Shown here: positions 34,538 through 43,646 of the stretch, in pieces | How positions within the stretch are numbered: position 1 is the first letter of the stretch | Layout of the letters: the number at the start of each line of letters is the position of its first letter | Assembly (NCBI GenBank): GCA_022647765.1 | Contig: JALCLH010000014.1 | Span: forward strand, 1 to 64,000 | Direction of reading: 5' to 3' | DNA length: 64,000 nucleotides | Source: Acidipropionibacterium sp. | GTDB taxonomy: Bacteria; Actinomycetota; Actinomycetes; Propionibacteriales; Propionibacteriaceae | Made by a program: the position numbers and the translations under genes | The notes under the pieces: generated by a model | What the model was told of the DNA's origin: nothing | The model's input: the letters and a program-made list of their open reading frames with translations, nothing else | Database searches by the model: none

Positions 34538-34723
34538 GTGGCGGCGGGAATGCGTATCCTCGGCGCACCAGGGTGGCAGTATGCCTACATGGTTGCGGCA
34601 GCAGTATCCCAGGTGATGTGCGTGCTTCAGTGGGGTACCGCAGCTACCGGCACCGCCGTGAACCTCGCCATCTGCGCGGTCGCGATCATCAGCAAGGTGC
34701 GCGACAACGGAGAATCCCGATGA
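34538..34723 (+). CDS. Short membrane protein, possibly a truncated C-terminus
   Basis: Sixty-one residues with two hydrophobic segments: WQYAYMVAAAVSQVMCVLQWGTAATGTAVNLAICAVAIISKVRDNGESR. The pattern resembles the C-terminal part of a larger membrane protein (DUF6544/DUF998-like), so it may be a remnant. It overlaps the following AlkD gene by ATGA and shares its codon-use style, which suggests it is translated. Confidence 0.5.
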   Translation: MAAGMRILGAPGWQYAYMVAAAVSQVMCVLQWGTAATGTAVNLAICAVAIISKVRDNGESR

Positions 34724-35424
34724 GCAAGCCAAGCTTCGCGGCCATTCTGGCCGATTTGCAGGTACGCACTGACACCGAGAAGGCCGCCGCGATGCGGCGC
34801 TACATGCGCGATCAGTTCGACTTCCTCGGCATCCCTACGCCGCTGCGAAAGTCGCTAACCAAGCCCTACTTCGCTGAGCTTCGCACCGCGCGGGACATCG
34901 ACTGGGAGTTCGTCGACTCTTGCTGGCGATGCCCGTACCGCGAACTTCAATACGTTGCGGTCGGCTACCTTGCGAGCCTGACTCATATTCTTGGCCCCGA
35001 CGACGTCGCGCCCATCAAGCGGCTCGCCCAGGCCAAGTCGTGGTGGGACACCATCGATGGACTTGATCGGCTCGTCGGTGACATCGCCCTCGCTCATCCG
35101 CAGGTCAACGACACACTGCTCGAGTGGAGCACCGATGATGATTTCTGGCTGCGCCGCATCGCGATCGATCACCAGCTGCAGCGCAAGGACCGCACAGATA
35201 CGGAGCTGCTGGAACGCATCATCGTGAACAACCTCGGCCAGCAGGAGTTCTTCGTGAACAAGGCGATCGGCTGGGCGTTGCGCGAGTACTCGAAGACCGA
35301 TCCCGAGTGGGTGCGGAGTTTCATAGACAGATACCGGGATCGGCTCGCCCCGCTCTCCATCCGCGAGGGGGCAAAGCACCTACAGCAGACACAGCACCGA
35401 CGAGAAGGGCACAACAATTCATGA
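34720..35424 (+). CDS. AlkD-like DNA alkylation repair glycosylase
   Basis: A 234-residue ALK-HEAT solenoid: MRRYMRDQFDFLGIPTPLRKSLTKPYF, CPYRELQYVAVGYLASLT, KSWWDTIDGLDRLVGDIALAHP (the WWD/T-D motif near the catalytic Asp), DDFWLRRIAIDHQLQ and FVNKAIGWALREYSKTDPEWV. AlkD enzymes excise bulky cationic alkyl lesions such as N7-alkylguanine. Both gene ends overlap neighbours by ATGA, forming a three-gene unit with the membrane peptide and flavodoxin. Confidence 0.92.
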   Translation: MSKPSFAAILADLQVRTDTEKAAAMRRYMRDQFDFLGIPTPLRKSLTKPYFAELRTARDIDWEFVDSCWRCPYRELQYVAVGYLASLTHILGPDDVAPIKRLAQAKSWWDTIDGLDRLVGDIALAHPQVNDTLLEWSTDDDFWLRRIAIDHQLQRKDRTDTELLERIIVNNLGQQEFFVNKAIGWALREYSKTDPEWVRSFIDRYRDRLAPLSIREGAKHLQQTQHRREGHNNS

Positions 35425-35921
35425 GCACACTCATCGTCGTCGAGTCTCACTTCGGCAACACCTGGCGGATTGGCGAGGCTATTGCCGCCGCCCGCTCGGA
35501 CGCCACCCTTGTCCGGGTCGACGAGGCACCACAGCAGATCGACAGCAGTGTCGACCTGCTCATCCTCGGTGCACCGACACACGCGTTCACACTGCCTACT
35601 GCCGATAGTCGCAAGTCGGCAGGGCAAAGAACGACCGTCGGAGCCAGCACGGCAAAGAAGGATGGCTTCCATGCAAGCACTATCGGGCTGCGCGAGTGGA
35701 TCGCCACAGCGTCGATCCCTGCGGGCACCACAGTGGCCGCCTTCGACACATGCGTCAAAGGCGCGGGGCCGCTGTTTGGGCGCGCATCCGAGAAGGCAGC
35801 CAAGAAGCTCGGCCGCCGTGGCGTCGCGGTGAAACAGAGCGAAACCTTCTGGGTCACCAACTCCGACGAACTCCACGATGGCGAGACAGACCGCGCCGCA
35901 ACCTGGGCCACGATGATGTGA
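35421..35921 (+). CDS. Flavodoxin-family protein
   Basis: A 166-residue flavodoxin-like protein: STLIVVESHFGNTWRIGEAIAAA is the FMN phosphate loop, VDLLILGAPTHAFTLPT the second FMN loop, and AFDTCVKGAGPLFGRASEKAAKKLGRRG a later helix. It is coupled to alkD by ATGA. The electron partner is unknown; co-occurrence with a repair glycosylase suggests a stress-response unit (inference). Confidence 0.88.
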   Translation: MSTLIVVESHFGNTWRIGEAIAAARSDATLVRVDEAPQQIDSSVDLLILGAPTHAFTLPTADSRKSAGQRTTVGASTAKKDGFHASTIGLREWIATASIPAGTTVAAFDTCVKGAGPLFGRASEKAAKKLGRRGVAVKQSETFWVTNSDELHDGETDRAATWATMM

Positions 35922-36095
35922 TGCCAAGTTCCGCCTGCGCTATTTCAGCCGTGCGCTCTGCGCGTCAGATACTGCAGGATTTGCAGGCTGTTAGTTACTT
36001 GATTAGTCCATTCTACCGGGGTTGGGGGAGACGATGTCGAGCCAGTAGTTGAGCTGGTGGACCGCCTCGGCGAGAGTGATCGTGGGTCCGTCGGG

Positions 36096-36617
36096 TCAGA
36101 TGTCGAGGTCCTCGATACCCGGTTCAGCGAGGGCCGCACGGATGGCGTCGACGACCTCGGTAGGAAGCTCCTTCGCGGCCGAGTCAATGCCTGGGAAGAC
36201 GCGCAGGGTTCGCTCCGCGGTCTCCCACCAGTTCGTGCTCCAGGTCTGCTCGTCTTCCCAGATGGGATTGTTCTCGTCGGGCGATGATAGGCGGGACCAG
36301 TCGGGATCGTTCCGAGTGTGGACGGCGAGCTGGTTGCGGGCGGTCAGATAGACGCGAATCTTCGTGACCCGCATCCCGTTGCGCAGCTCGTATCTGAGCA
36401 GTTTGCGGCCGGTGAACCGTTTGGTGGTCACGATTGGCCCTTCCTGGACGTCCGCTTCAATCTGGCTCATCTGTGTGCGCTCCTTGTCTTTGGTGCGCTG
36501 GGCCACGTACAAGCGCAGTCCGGCGGTGACGGCAGCGGACATGCTCCCGGCAAGTTCTGCTGCGTCCTCGAAGAGTCCCTGGTCGCCATCCGCGACATAG
36601 ATGTTCTTTGTAGGCAT
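36096..36617 (-). CDS. EXLDI family protein
   Basis: A 173-residue protein opening MPTKNIYVADGDQGLFEDAAELAGSMSAAV and ending in EPGIEDLDI, the terminal E-x-L-D-I motif that names the family. The middle contains TTKRFTGRKLLRYELRNGMRVTKIRVYLTARNQLAVHTR. The family has no known biochemical role; it often neighbours small regulators and may bind DNA through its ribbon-helix-helix-like N-terminus. An imperfect dyad directly abuts the ATG (36618-36639), hinting at autoregulation. Confidence 0.85.
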   Translation of the reverse strand: MPTKNIYVADGDQGLFEDAAELAGSMSAAVTAGLRLYVAQRTKDKERTQMSQIEADVQEGPIVTTKRFTGRKLLRYELRNGMRVTKIRVYLTARNQLAVHTRNDPDWSRLSSPDENNPIWEDEQTWSTNWWETAERTLRVFPGIDSAAKELPTEVVDAIRAALAEPGIEDLDI

Positions 36618-36639
36618 GTGCATAAGCATGCGCATACAC
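36618..36639. promoter_or_regulatory. Imperfect dyad at the EXLDI start
   Basis: A 22-bp A/T-interspersed dyad (GTGCATA...CATACAC outer arms, central GCATGC) directly precedes the ATG. Confidence 0.45.
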
Positions 36640-36742
36640 TGGACGGCTGTCAAGAGCCCTGCGACGCGCATCCCCGATATGTGCGCTACGCGGATGGCTG
36701 TAGCCCCCAGCGTTCGGGTTACGAGTTGCGTACCTGCTGGGC

Positions 36743-37444
<702 letters not shown>

Positions 37445-37554
37445 GCGGTCCGTCGTGCGGACCGAGAAGAAACACTATCCCATCGCGCACCTGGCGGACA
37501 AACCGAAGACGGCACCGGCTCCTGCGAATCCGCCGAGCTGAAGCGGACGACGCC

Positions 37555-38337
37555 TCACAGAAGACTGGTCAGCCACTCCCCGGACCGCACCCGGACGCCG
37601 GAGTCGACGAGGTCGCGGCTGGAGCATCCGCAATCGCTGACCAGTGTGATGTACGGGCTGCTCGCCGCCAGGTTCAGAGCCGTCCGGACGGCCTCCTGGC
37701 AATCGGAGACCCGCACCACCTCGGGGAACCAGGTGCTTCCCTGGAGCCCCAAGTGCTCCGCCGTGATCCCCCGCTTTCCCACCGTCTCGACCAGGACGGG
37801 ATCGGCGACGCTGGAGGTGTCGACGACCAGCACCGGCCGCACATCGATCAGCTGCCGCAGCGTCGGCCAAGACCTCCCGAACCCCGGATGAAGCGGGTAT
37901 CCGGTCAGCTCGTCGATCGGCACCCAGCGCAGGTCCAGGCTCTCCTGATCGCTGATCTGCGGCTCGAACGGCGTCACCACATCGGCGAGGACCGTCGTGT
38001 AGGTCCACACCTGCTTGTCGAGGACGCTGATGCACCGCGGTCGCACCGCGTCCCGGGGCACACCCGCCTCCTCGGCGGACTCCCGCAGTGCACCGTCCAT
38101 CGCGTCCTCCCCCTGATGGCACGCACCGCCGGGAATCCCCCAGGTGCCTCCGAAATGGCTCCACCCCGCCCGGTGCTGCAGCAGGATGCCGCGCTGGGGG
38201 TCGACGGCCAGCAGACCGGCCGCCCCGAACCGGCCCCAGTACTTCTCCCCCGAGTCGGCTATCACCCAGGCGTCGCCGGGGTCGCGGGGGCCCTGCGGTC
38301 GACGGGGTTCACCAGGGCGGGGAGTCACGATTCTCAC
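37555..38337 (-). CDS. NUDIX hydrolase with C-terminal extension
   Basis: About 260 residues. The NUDIX box GACHQGEDAMDGALRESAEEAG is complete for Mg2+-dependent cleavage of a nucleoside diphosphate-X bond. The preceding AAGLLAVDPQRGILLQHRAGWSHFGGTWGIPGG is the typical N-terminal half. A further roughly 95 residues (VLVVDTSSVADPVLVETVGKRGITAEHLGLQGSTWFPEV...) form an extra domain I cannot name. The GTG at 38337 is used; a TTG 27 nt upstream is in frame. Confidence 0.85.
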   Translation of the reverse strand: MRIVTPRPGEPRRPQGPRDPGDAWVIADSGEKYWGRFGAAGLLAVDPQRGILLQHRAGWSHFGGTWGIPGGACHQGEDAMDGALRESAEEAGVPRDAVRPRCISVLDKQVWTYTTVLADVVTPFEPQISDQESLDLRWVPIDELTGYPLHPGFGRSWPTLRQLIDVRPVLVVDTSSVADPVLVETVGKRGITAEHLGLQGSTWFPEVVRVSDCQEAVRTALNLAASSPYITLVSDCGCSSRDLVDSGVRVRSGEWLTSLL

Positions 38338-38406
38338 GACCCCAAGCCTGTCACCTCGGGGCAACGACCGCCCGCCTGTTCCGTGGCAGCCCCTCAGCGA
38401 GGAGAC

Positions 38407-39030
38407 TCAGACGATGCCGTAGTGGAGGTCCTCGCTGGCGATGACAGTGGCGAGTGCCATGAGCGAGGGGTGTGACAACGGCTGGGAGAAGGTGGGAGCT
38501 GCCGGGTAGGTGCCAGCAGCTGGGCTCCAGAGGACCACGTTGTGGCCTCCGGTCATTGTCGATCCGACCCATAGGCCGTCAAGACTCGGCCAGGTCGCCC
38601 TGATCGCCTGAGCCCAGGCTCGGCAGGTCGGCCTCGGTGCAGCCGTCAGTGCTGCGGCAGCACCGTTGCGCAGCGGCCAGGTGCCGGTGAGGTCCAGCAG
38701 CGAGAGTGGGCGTGTGGGCTGCCAGGCCGTGATCTGTGGGGCGAACGACTCCGTGTCGATGACTCGGGTGGATTGGAAGGTCTCCGCCAGCGTCGTAGTG
38801 AGGTCGGTGGCTGCATAACTGACGCCGTCTTCGCTGGATCCGGCGGGCGGCGGCTGGGGATCCCAGCGCATTGCGGTGACCGGGCCCCAAGTACGCAGTC
38901 GGTTCCATGCCAATACGTGCTCCCCCGTAGTGCGATGGACTCGCCACAGCATTGGAGCAATGACCATGACGTCGTCAGCTCTGCACTGCAGGGGCTCCGG
39001 AGGAGTGCGGGGAACCTTCGGAATTACCAT
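38407..39030 (-). CDS. RES-domain toxin
   Basis: A 207-residue RES protein: the conserved Arg in LWRVHRTTGEH, RWDPQPPPAGSSEDGVSYAATDLTTTLAETFQST with the conserved Glu, and the later Ser region GLWVGSTMTGGHNVVLW. RES toxins degrade NAD+ (hydrolase or phosphorylase) or ADP-ribosylate. The start overlaps the stop of the upstream antitoxin gene. This matches RES-Xre modules such as MbcT-MbcA. Confidence 0.88.
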   Translation of the reverse strand: MVIPKVPRTPPEPLQCRADDVMVIAPMLWRVHRTTGEHVLAWNRLRTWGPVTAMRWDPQPPPAGSSEDGVSYAATDLTTTLAETFQSTRVIDTESFAPQITAWQPTRPLSLLDLTGTWPLRNGAAAALTAAPRPTCRAWAQAIRATWPSLDGLWVGSTMTGGHNVVLWSPAAGTYPAAPTFSQPLSHPSLMALATVIASEDLHYGIV

Positions 39031-39608
39031 CGGCCCAAGTCTGCGAGAAGCGTGGCGACCGCCTCCGGGTCTCCTCCTCCGGCCAGCCAGTCCGTCGGCG
39101 AGGAGTCGTCGAGTTCTGACTGCGGGGTCTTCATGAACCCCGCGATCGATTGCGGAGCGAGTCCATCGGGGATCGCCGGCACCACCGTCTCCAAGCCTGG
39201 CAGTCTGCTGCTGCCGACGAACTGCCAGCGTGGAAGCCTTCTGGCTCGACCCAACTGGAAGGCCCAGAGTCTGCCGGATGACAGCAGCTGAGAGATGCGG
39301 CTCCTGTCGACCCCCAGCAGTTGCGCCGCGTCGGCGATGCTCATCGTGTCGCCCACGGCCCGAGTGGTGGAGCGGACGGCCATGGCGGTCAGCCTTTGGG
39401 CCGCCCGTTCAGGGTCCTCGGTGAGGATCTGCCTGGCATGGGGGCCGCCGTAGGCGCTGAGGAAGTCGGCGTCAGCGTCGCTGAGTGGTCGCGCGGCCGG
39501 GCCAGCGACCTCTGACAGCGCGGCATCCAATTCGGCGACCAGCTCGGGCCCGCTGATTCCAACATGGTGGCGTGCCAGCACCGTCTCGAGACTCTCATCG
39601 ACACTCAT
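39024..39608 (-). CDS. Xre/MbcA-type antitoxin for the RES toxin
   Basis: About 194 residues. A central HTH (DTMSIADAAQLLGVDRSRISQLLSSGRLWAFQLGRARRLPRWQF) of the excisionase/MerR-like kind is followed by a C-terminal toxin-binding segment PQSIAGFMKTPQSELDDSSPTDWLAGGGDPEAVATLLADLGRW. The second part is the signature of RES partner antitoxins. It precedes and overlaps the toxin gene. The ATG at 39608 is used; a GTG 6 nt upstream is in frame. Confidence 0.85.
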   Translation of the reverse strand: MSVDESLETVLARHHVGISGPELVAELDAALSEVAGPAARPLSDADADFLSAYGGPHARQILTEDPERAAQRLTAMAVRSTTRAVGDTMSIADAAQLLGVDRSRISQLLSSGRLWAFQLGRARRLPRWQFVGSSRLPGLETVVPAIPDGLAPQSIAGFMKTPQSELDDSSPTDWLAGGGDPEAVATLLADLGRW

Positions 39609-39751
39609 ATTCACATACTATCATCCGCATGAGTATCCGTTAGAAGTCGCGATGGGTGAAGACTTTCGATGACGAGCAGTGAGCTGCCCGCCACCGCAGC
39701 AAGATCCCGTGCCGCGGGTTTCACAGCAGGTATCCTCGCCTGGCTCTTCCA

Positions 39752-40177
39752 TCAGCCTATTGTGAGGGTCTTCGGGACGGCCTTGAGCGCCTGCGAGATC
39801 GGGCAGTTGTCCTTGGCCCACTCGGCCTTCTCCTTGAACCCGGCGGCGTCCAGGCCCGGCACGTCGCCGGTCACCGTCAGATTGATCTGCGTGACCCCCT
39901 TGCCCACCTCGAAGGTGACGCCGGCCCGGGTGTCGATCGACGACGGGTCATGGCCGTCCTGGGCCAGGGCATTGCTGAGCGCCATCGTGTAGCAGGTGGC
40001 CAGGGACGCCGCCAGGAGCTCCTCTGGATTGGTGGTCCCCGCTCCCGCTTCGGAGCGCTTTCCCCAGTTGACGTCGAAGGTGGCCACCCCGGAGGTCTCC
40101 AGACTGGTCTGTCCGGACCCCTCGAACAGGGTCCCGTTCCAGAGGGTGTGCGCGGTGCTGACAGTGGGCTTGGGCAT
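39752..40177 (-). CDS. OsmC/Ohr-family peroxiredoxin
   Basis: A 141-residue OsmC protein: TVSTAHTLWNGTLFEGSGQTSLETS, NPEELLAASLATCYTMALSNAL with the first redox Cys, and KAEWAKDNCPISQALK with the second. It reduces organic hydroperoxides with lipoyl-type thiols. The OsmC subgroup is favoured by the NPEELLAAA-like block. Single gene. Confidence 0.9.
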   Translation of the reverse strand: MPKPTVSTAHTLWNGTLFEGSGQTSLETSGVATFDVNWGKRSEAGAGTTNPEELLAASLATCYTMALSNALAQDGHDPSSIDTRAGVTFEVGKGVTQINLTVTGDVPGLDAAGFKEKAEWAKDNCPISQALKAVPKTLTIG

Positions 40178-40313
40178 GATCGTCTCTTTCCGGTTGGGTA
40201 TATCGGGTCGTACGGTGACCGACGTTGCGTGGACAGATTCGACGCTACCCGCGACCGGCTCATGCGAAAGCCGGATTGCCGATTGGGAAGTGCCCGAGGA
40301 CGCCCCGGAACCG

Positions 40314-42473
40314 CTACCAGTCGAGGATGACCAGCTGGGAGGTCGTCCTGGTCATCGAGACATAGCGATCGACCGCCCCGGCCCTCCCCTCCCCCAGGGA
40401 CGCGGGATCGACGATGACGACGAGGTCGAACTCCAGCCCCTTCACCGTCTGCGGGGTCAGCGCTCGCACCCTGGGTCTGCGCAGCCCGCCGGCGCCGATG
40501 ACGCAGGCAGTACCCTCCGGATGCTCGGCCAGCCAGCGGTCGAGCACCGCGTCCAGATCGCCGGCCCGGCCATGGACGACCGGGTCGCCATGGCGGATCG
40601 AGACCGGCACAGCGGCGTCCGGCACCTGGGTCAGGATCATCGGACCCGCCTCGTCCATCACCTCGGCCGGGGTGCGGTAGTTGACCCTCAGCCGCCTGAT
40701 CGTCAGATCGCGGAAGCCGAGCGCGCCGAGCCGGTCCTGCCAGCTCCCCTGGAAGCCGCTCCTGGCCTGCGCCCGATCCCCGACGATGGTGAAACTGCGC
40801 GAGGGGCAGCGGCGCAGCAGCATCTGCCACTGGGCATCGGTGAGCTCCTGGGCCTCGTCGACGATGATGTGGGCGAAAGGCCCGGACAGCGGCTCCCGCT
40901 CGGCCTCGGGGACGCCGCCCTCATCCAGCAGGGCCTCGCGCAGGTCGTCGCCGCGCAGCATCGCCAGGGAGCTGTCCGGGTCGTCATCGGTGTCGAGGAT
41001 GTAGTCGACGAGGTCGTCCATGTAGCCGCGCTGGTCGGCCAGCACGCTCCGGCGGAGCCGCTCCCGGCGTCCGGCGTCCGGATCGCCGATCCGGACCCTG
41101 GCGGCATCCAGCAGCGGAAGATCGGCGTCGGTCCAGGCCGCCGGGTCGGGGCGCTGCAGAGCCGCGACCTCCTGGCTCGACAGCCAGGGCGCGCACCGGC
41201 GCAGATAGGCGGGCACCGTCCACAGGTCACCGACCGTCTCGGCCGGATCGAGCACGGGCCACGCCGTGGAGAAGGTGTGACGCAGCTCCTCATCGTCCAG
41301 CAGAGCCGTCCGGAGCCGCTCCACGGGGACCACCTCCTCGGGGTCCACCTTGTCGACCAGGATGGCGACCAGGGCCTCCCAGATCTCCTCGCGGGCCTCG
41401 TTGTGCGGGGTGCCGGAGGCCGGGGCGTCGAAGGCCTCGGCCCAGTCGTCGGCGGTGATCTCCAGATCTGCCCACGGCGTCTCCACCGCCGTCGCGGACG
41501 GAACCTCCTCGTACAGACCGACGGCCGGATCGATGGCCTCGACCATCCGCGCCGAGGACTTCAGCGCGGCGACCCGCGGATCGGCCTCGGGAGCGGCGCC
41601 CGGGCCCTGCGGGACCATCTCGGTCAGCGTGGCGCTGCGCACCCCGTCCTCCCCGAGGCTGGGCAGCACGTCGGCCACATAGTTGAGATACGAGCTGTGC
41701 GGACCCACCAGCAGGACGCTGCCGGCGCGCCCGTCCAGCCGCGGGTCCGCGTAGAGCAGGTAGGCGGCCCGATGCAGGGCCACCACCGTCTTCCCGGTGC
41801 CCGGACCTCCCTCGACCACCATGGCACCCCGGGCCTCGGCGCGGATGACGGCGTCCTGATCCGCGGCGATGGTGGCCAGGACGTCGCGCATCTGCGAGGT
41901 GCGAGCGGCGCCGAGACTGGCGATGAAGGAGGACTGATCGTCCAGGGCGGCATTGCCGACCAGCCGGTCCGCGTCGAAGACCTCGTCCCAGTAGTCGCGC
42001 ACCCGGCCGTCGACCCACCGGTAGCGCCGCCGGCTGGCCAGACCCATCGGCTCGGCGTGGGTGGCGGCGAAGAAGGGCTCGGCGGCCGGAGCCCGCCAGT
42101 CGACCAGCAGCCGGCGATCCTCGGCGTCCATCAGGCCGATCCGGCCGATGTAGACCGGATCGCGACGATCGGCGAAGATCATCCTGCCCAGCACGACATC
42201 GGGGCCGAAGCGCTCCAGGACGCCGAGCTGTCGGGTGAGCCGGTGAATCGACTGATCGCGATCCAGAGCGGCCCGGCCGCGCCCGCCCGGGGCCCGGCGC
42301 AGCTCCCCGAGCTCGGAGCCGAGCTCGGCCTGCCGGGAGCGGATCCGGGCGGCGACCGCCCTCAGATAATCGGGATCGGGGCCCAGCAGCGCGGGATCGG
42401 CCTTCGCCGCGGCGCTCGGGGGCAGGTCGAACAGATCGGAGTTCTCGGGGCGTTCGGGGGTCTCGGAGAGCAT
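40314..42473 (-). CDS. helR: HelR/HelD-type RNA-polymerase-associated helicase
   Basis: A 719-residue SF1 UvrD-like ATPase. The N-terminal part (1-200) includes YIGRIGLMDAEDRRLLVDWRAPAAEPFF, typical of HelD proteins. Walker A is EGGPGTGKTVVALHRAAYLLY (222-229 core), the Walker B/DEAQ motif is IIVDEAQELTDAQW, and FTIVGDRAQ and VKGLEFDLVVIVDP are later helicase motifs. HelD/HelR proteins dislodge stalled RNA polymerase; actinobacterial HelR displaces rifamycins and gives tolerance. The rifamycin-type palindrome 49 bp upstream supports the HelR assignment. The ATG is MLSETPERPENSD; an in-frame TTG lies 33 nt upstream. Confidence 0.88.
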   Translation of the reverse strand: MLSETPERPENSDLFDLPPSAAAKADPALLGPDPDYLRAVAARIRSRQAELGSELGELRRAPGGRGRAALDRDQSIHRLTRQLGVLERFGPDVVLGRMIFADRRDPVYIGRIGLMDAEDRRLLVDWRAPAAEPFFAATHAEPMGLASRRRYRWVDGRVRDYWDEVFDADRLVGNAALDDQSSFIASLGAARTSQMRDVLATIAADQDAVIRAEARGAMVVEGGPGTGKTVVALHRAAYLLYADPRLDGRAGSVLLVGPHSSYLNYVADVLPSLGEDGVRSATLTEMVPQGPGAAPEADPRVAALKSSARMVEAIDPAVGLYEEVPSATAVETPWADLEITADDWAEAFDAPASGTPHNEAREEIWEALVAILVDKVDPEEVVPVERLRTALLDDEELRHTFSTAWPVLDPAETVGDLWTVPAYLRRCAPWLSSQEVAALQRPDPAAWTDADLPLLDAARVRIGDPDAGRRERLRRSVLADQRGYMDDLVDYILDTDDDPDSSLAMLRGDDLREALLDEGGVPEAEREPLSGPFAHIIVDEAQELTDAQWQMLLRRCPSRSFTIVGDRAQARSGFQGSWQDRLGALGFRDLTIRRLRVNYRTPAEVMDEAGPMILTQVPDAAVPVSIRHGDPVVHGRAGDLDAVLDRWLAEHPEGTACVIGAGGLRRPRVRALTPQTVKGLEFDLVVIVDPASLGEGRAGAVDRYVSMTRTTSQLVILDW

Positions 42474-42516
42474 GGGCACCACTTCCAGTCGCAGGGCAGA
42501 CGGCAATTCTGCGCCT

Positions 42517-42547
42517 CATGTGGGGCCTTGCGGCAAGGCCCCACATG
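42517..42547 (-). promoter_or_regulatory. Rifamycin-associated-element-like palindrome
   Basis: A perfect palindromic block (42522-42542) has arms GGGGCCTTGC/GCAAGGCCCC around one G, within an outer CATGTG...CACATG extension. It closely resembles the 19-bp RAE (GGGGCTTGCGGCAAGGCCC, from memory) that makes actinobacterial rifamycin-resistance genes, including helR, rifampin inducible. A -10-like TTATAG lies immediately upstream on the minus strand. Confidence 0.75.
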
Positions 42548-43646
42548 GCCTATAACCTGGAATGGGAAAAACGCCGAAAACCATCGCGGCGCAAACAAGC
42601 GATAGGGGTATGCAGTTTGGTGGAGTGGATTAGCGCGGGGTCTGTCGCCAGGGGCGGTCGGGGTGGGGTCGGTCGATCGAGGGCGGGTGTCCGGCTCCTC
42701 GTGTGATGGACTGCCGTCCGGTGGGGTGCGGGTCGGCGACAAGGTCATCGTGGCGGACCGGGGCGTGCGCGACGGCGAGTTCCAGAAGCCTGTAGAACAG
42801 CATGCCTCGGCTGCGTGAGCGCCGTCGGTTGAACCGGAACGCGAACTCGTTCAGGTAGGCGGCGAGGTGGCTGTCACCGACCGATCCCTGGTGCGTGCCG
42901 AGTATCCAGCGCTTGGCGAGCGAGGCGACGCGGTGAACGCCGGGGAGCAGCGCCCCGGGATCTTCACCGCGGGCTTTCGCCGCTGACTGGTTCCGTGGCT
43001 CGTGGACGTAGCCCTCGGTCGCGCCAGGATACGCGTTCCACCCGTCGGTGACGATCGTGGCCCCTGGTGCGATGTTCGCGGTGATGAACTCGCGCAGCGT
43101 GGCCGTTGACGCGTCGGGTATCGGTGCGAGTCGGCACCGGCCGAACCCGCGGACGGGGTCGGCTTCCACCGCGACAGCGGTGAGGACCTTCTTCCCTTTC
43201 GCCCGGCCGCCCGTGAGCCCGGCCTCGACGCCGCCGAAGTACGTCTCATCGACCTCGACCCTGCCCGAGAGGCGCTCCCGTCCTGGGCGCACGAGCACAG
43301 ACCGGAGCCGGTGGAGCATCTCCCATGCCGTGTGGTACGAGCCGATCTCCAGCGTCCGCTGCAGGCTCTGCGCCGAGACCCCGTCCTTGCTCGTGGTGAA
43401 CATCCAGCACGCCTCGAACCACACTGTCAACGGTGTGCGTGTCTTGTCGAAGATCGTGCCCGCCGTCACCGAGCAGCGCCGGGAACAGCCCGCGCACTCG
43501 AACCGGCCATCACTCAGACGCCACCCGCCCGGATGAGCGCACCTCGGGCACACGAACCCCGACGGCCACCGCAGCCACTCCAGGTAGTCCAGGCACGCCG
43601 AATCCCGCGAGAACCACGCCCGAAACTCACCCAGCGAACGTGGGTA

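Noticed and set aside
42517..42547. Strong hairpin upstream of helR as a rho-independent terminator
   Set aside because: No T-run on either strand, it lies upstream of a gene, and its core matches the rifamycin-associated element; read as a regulatory site instead.
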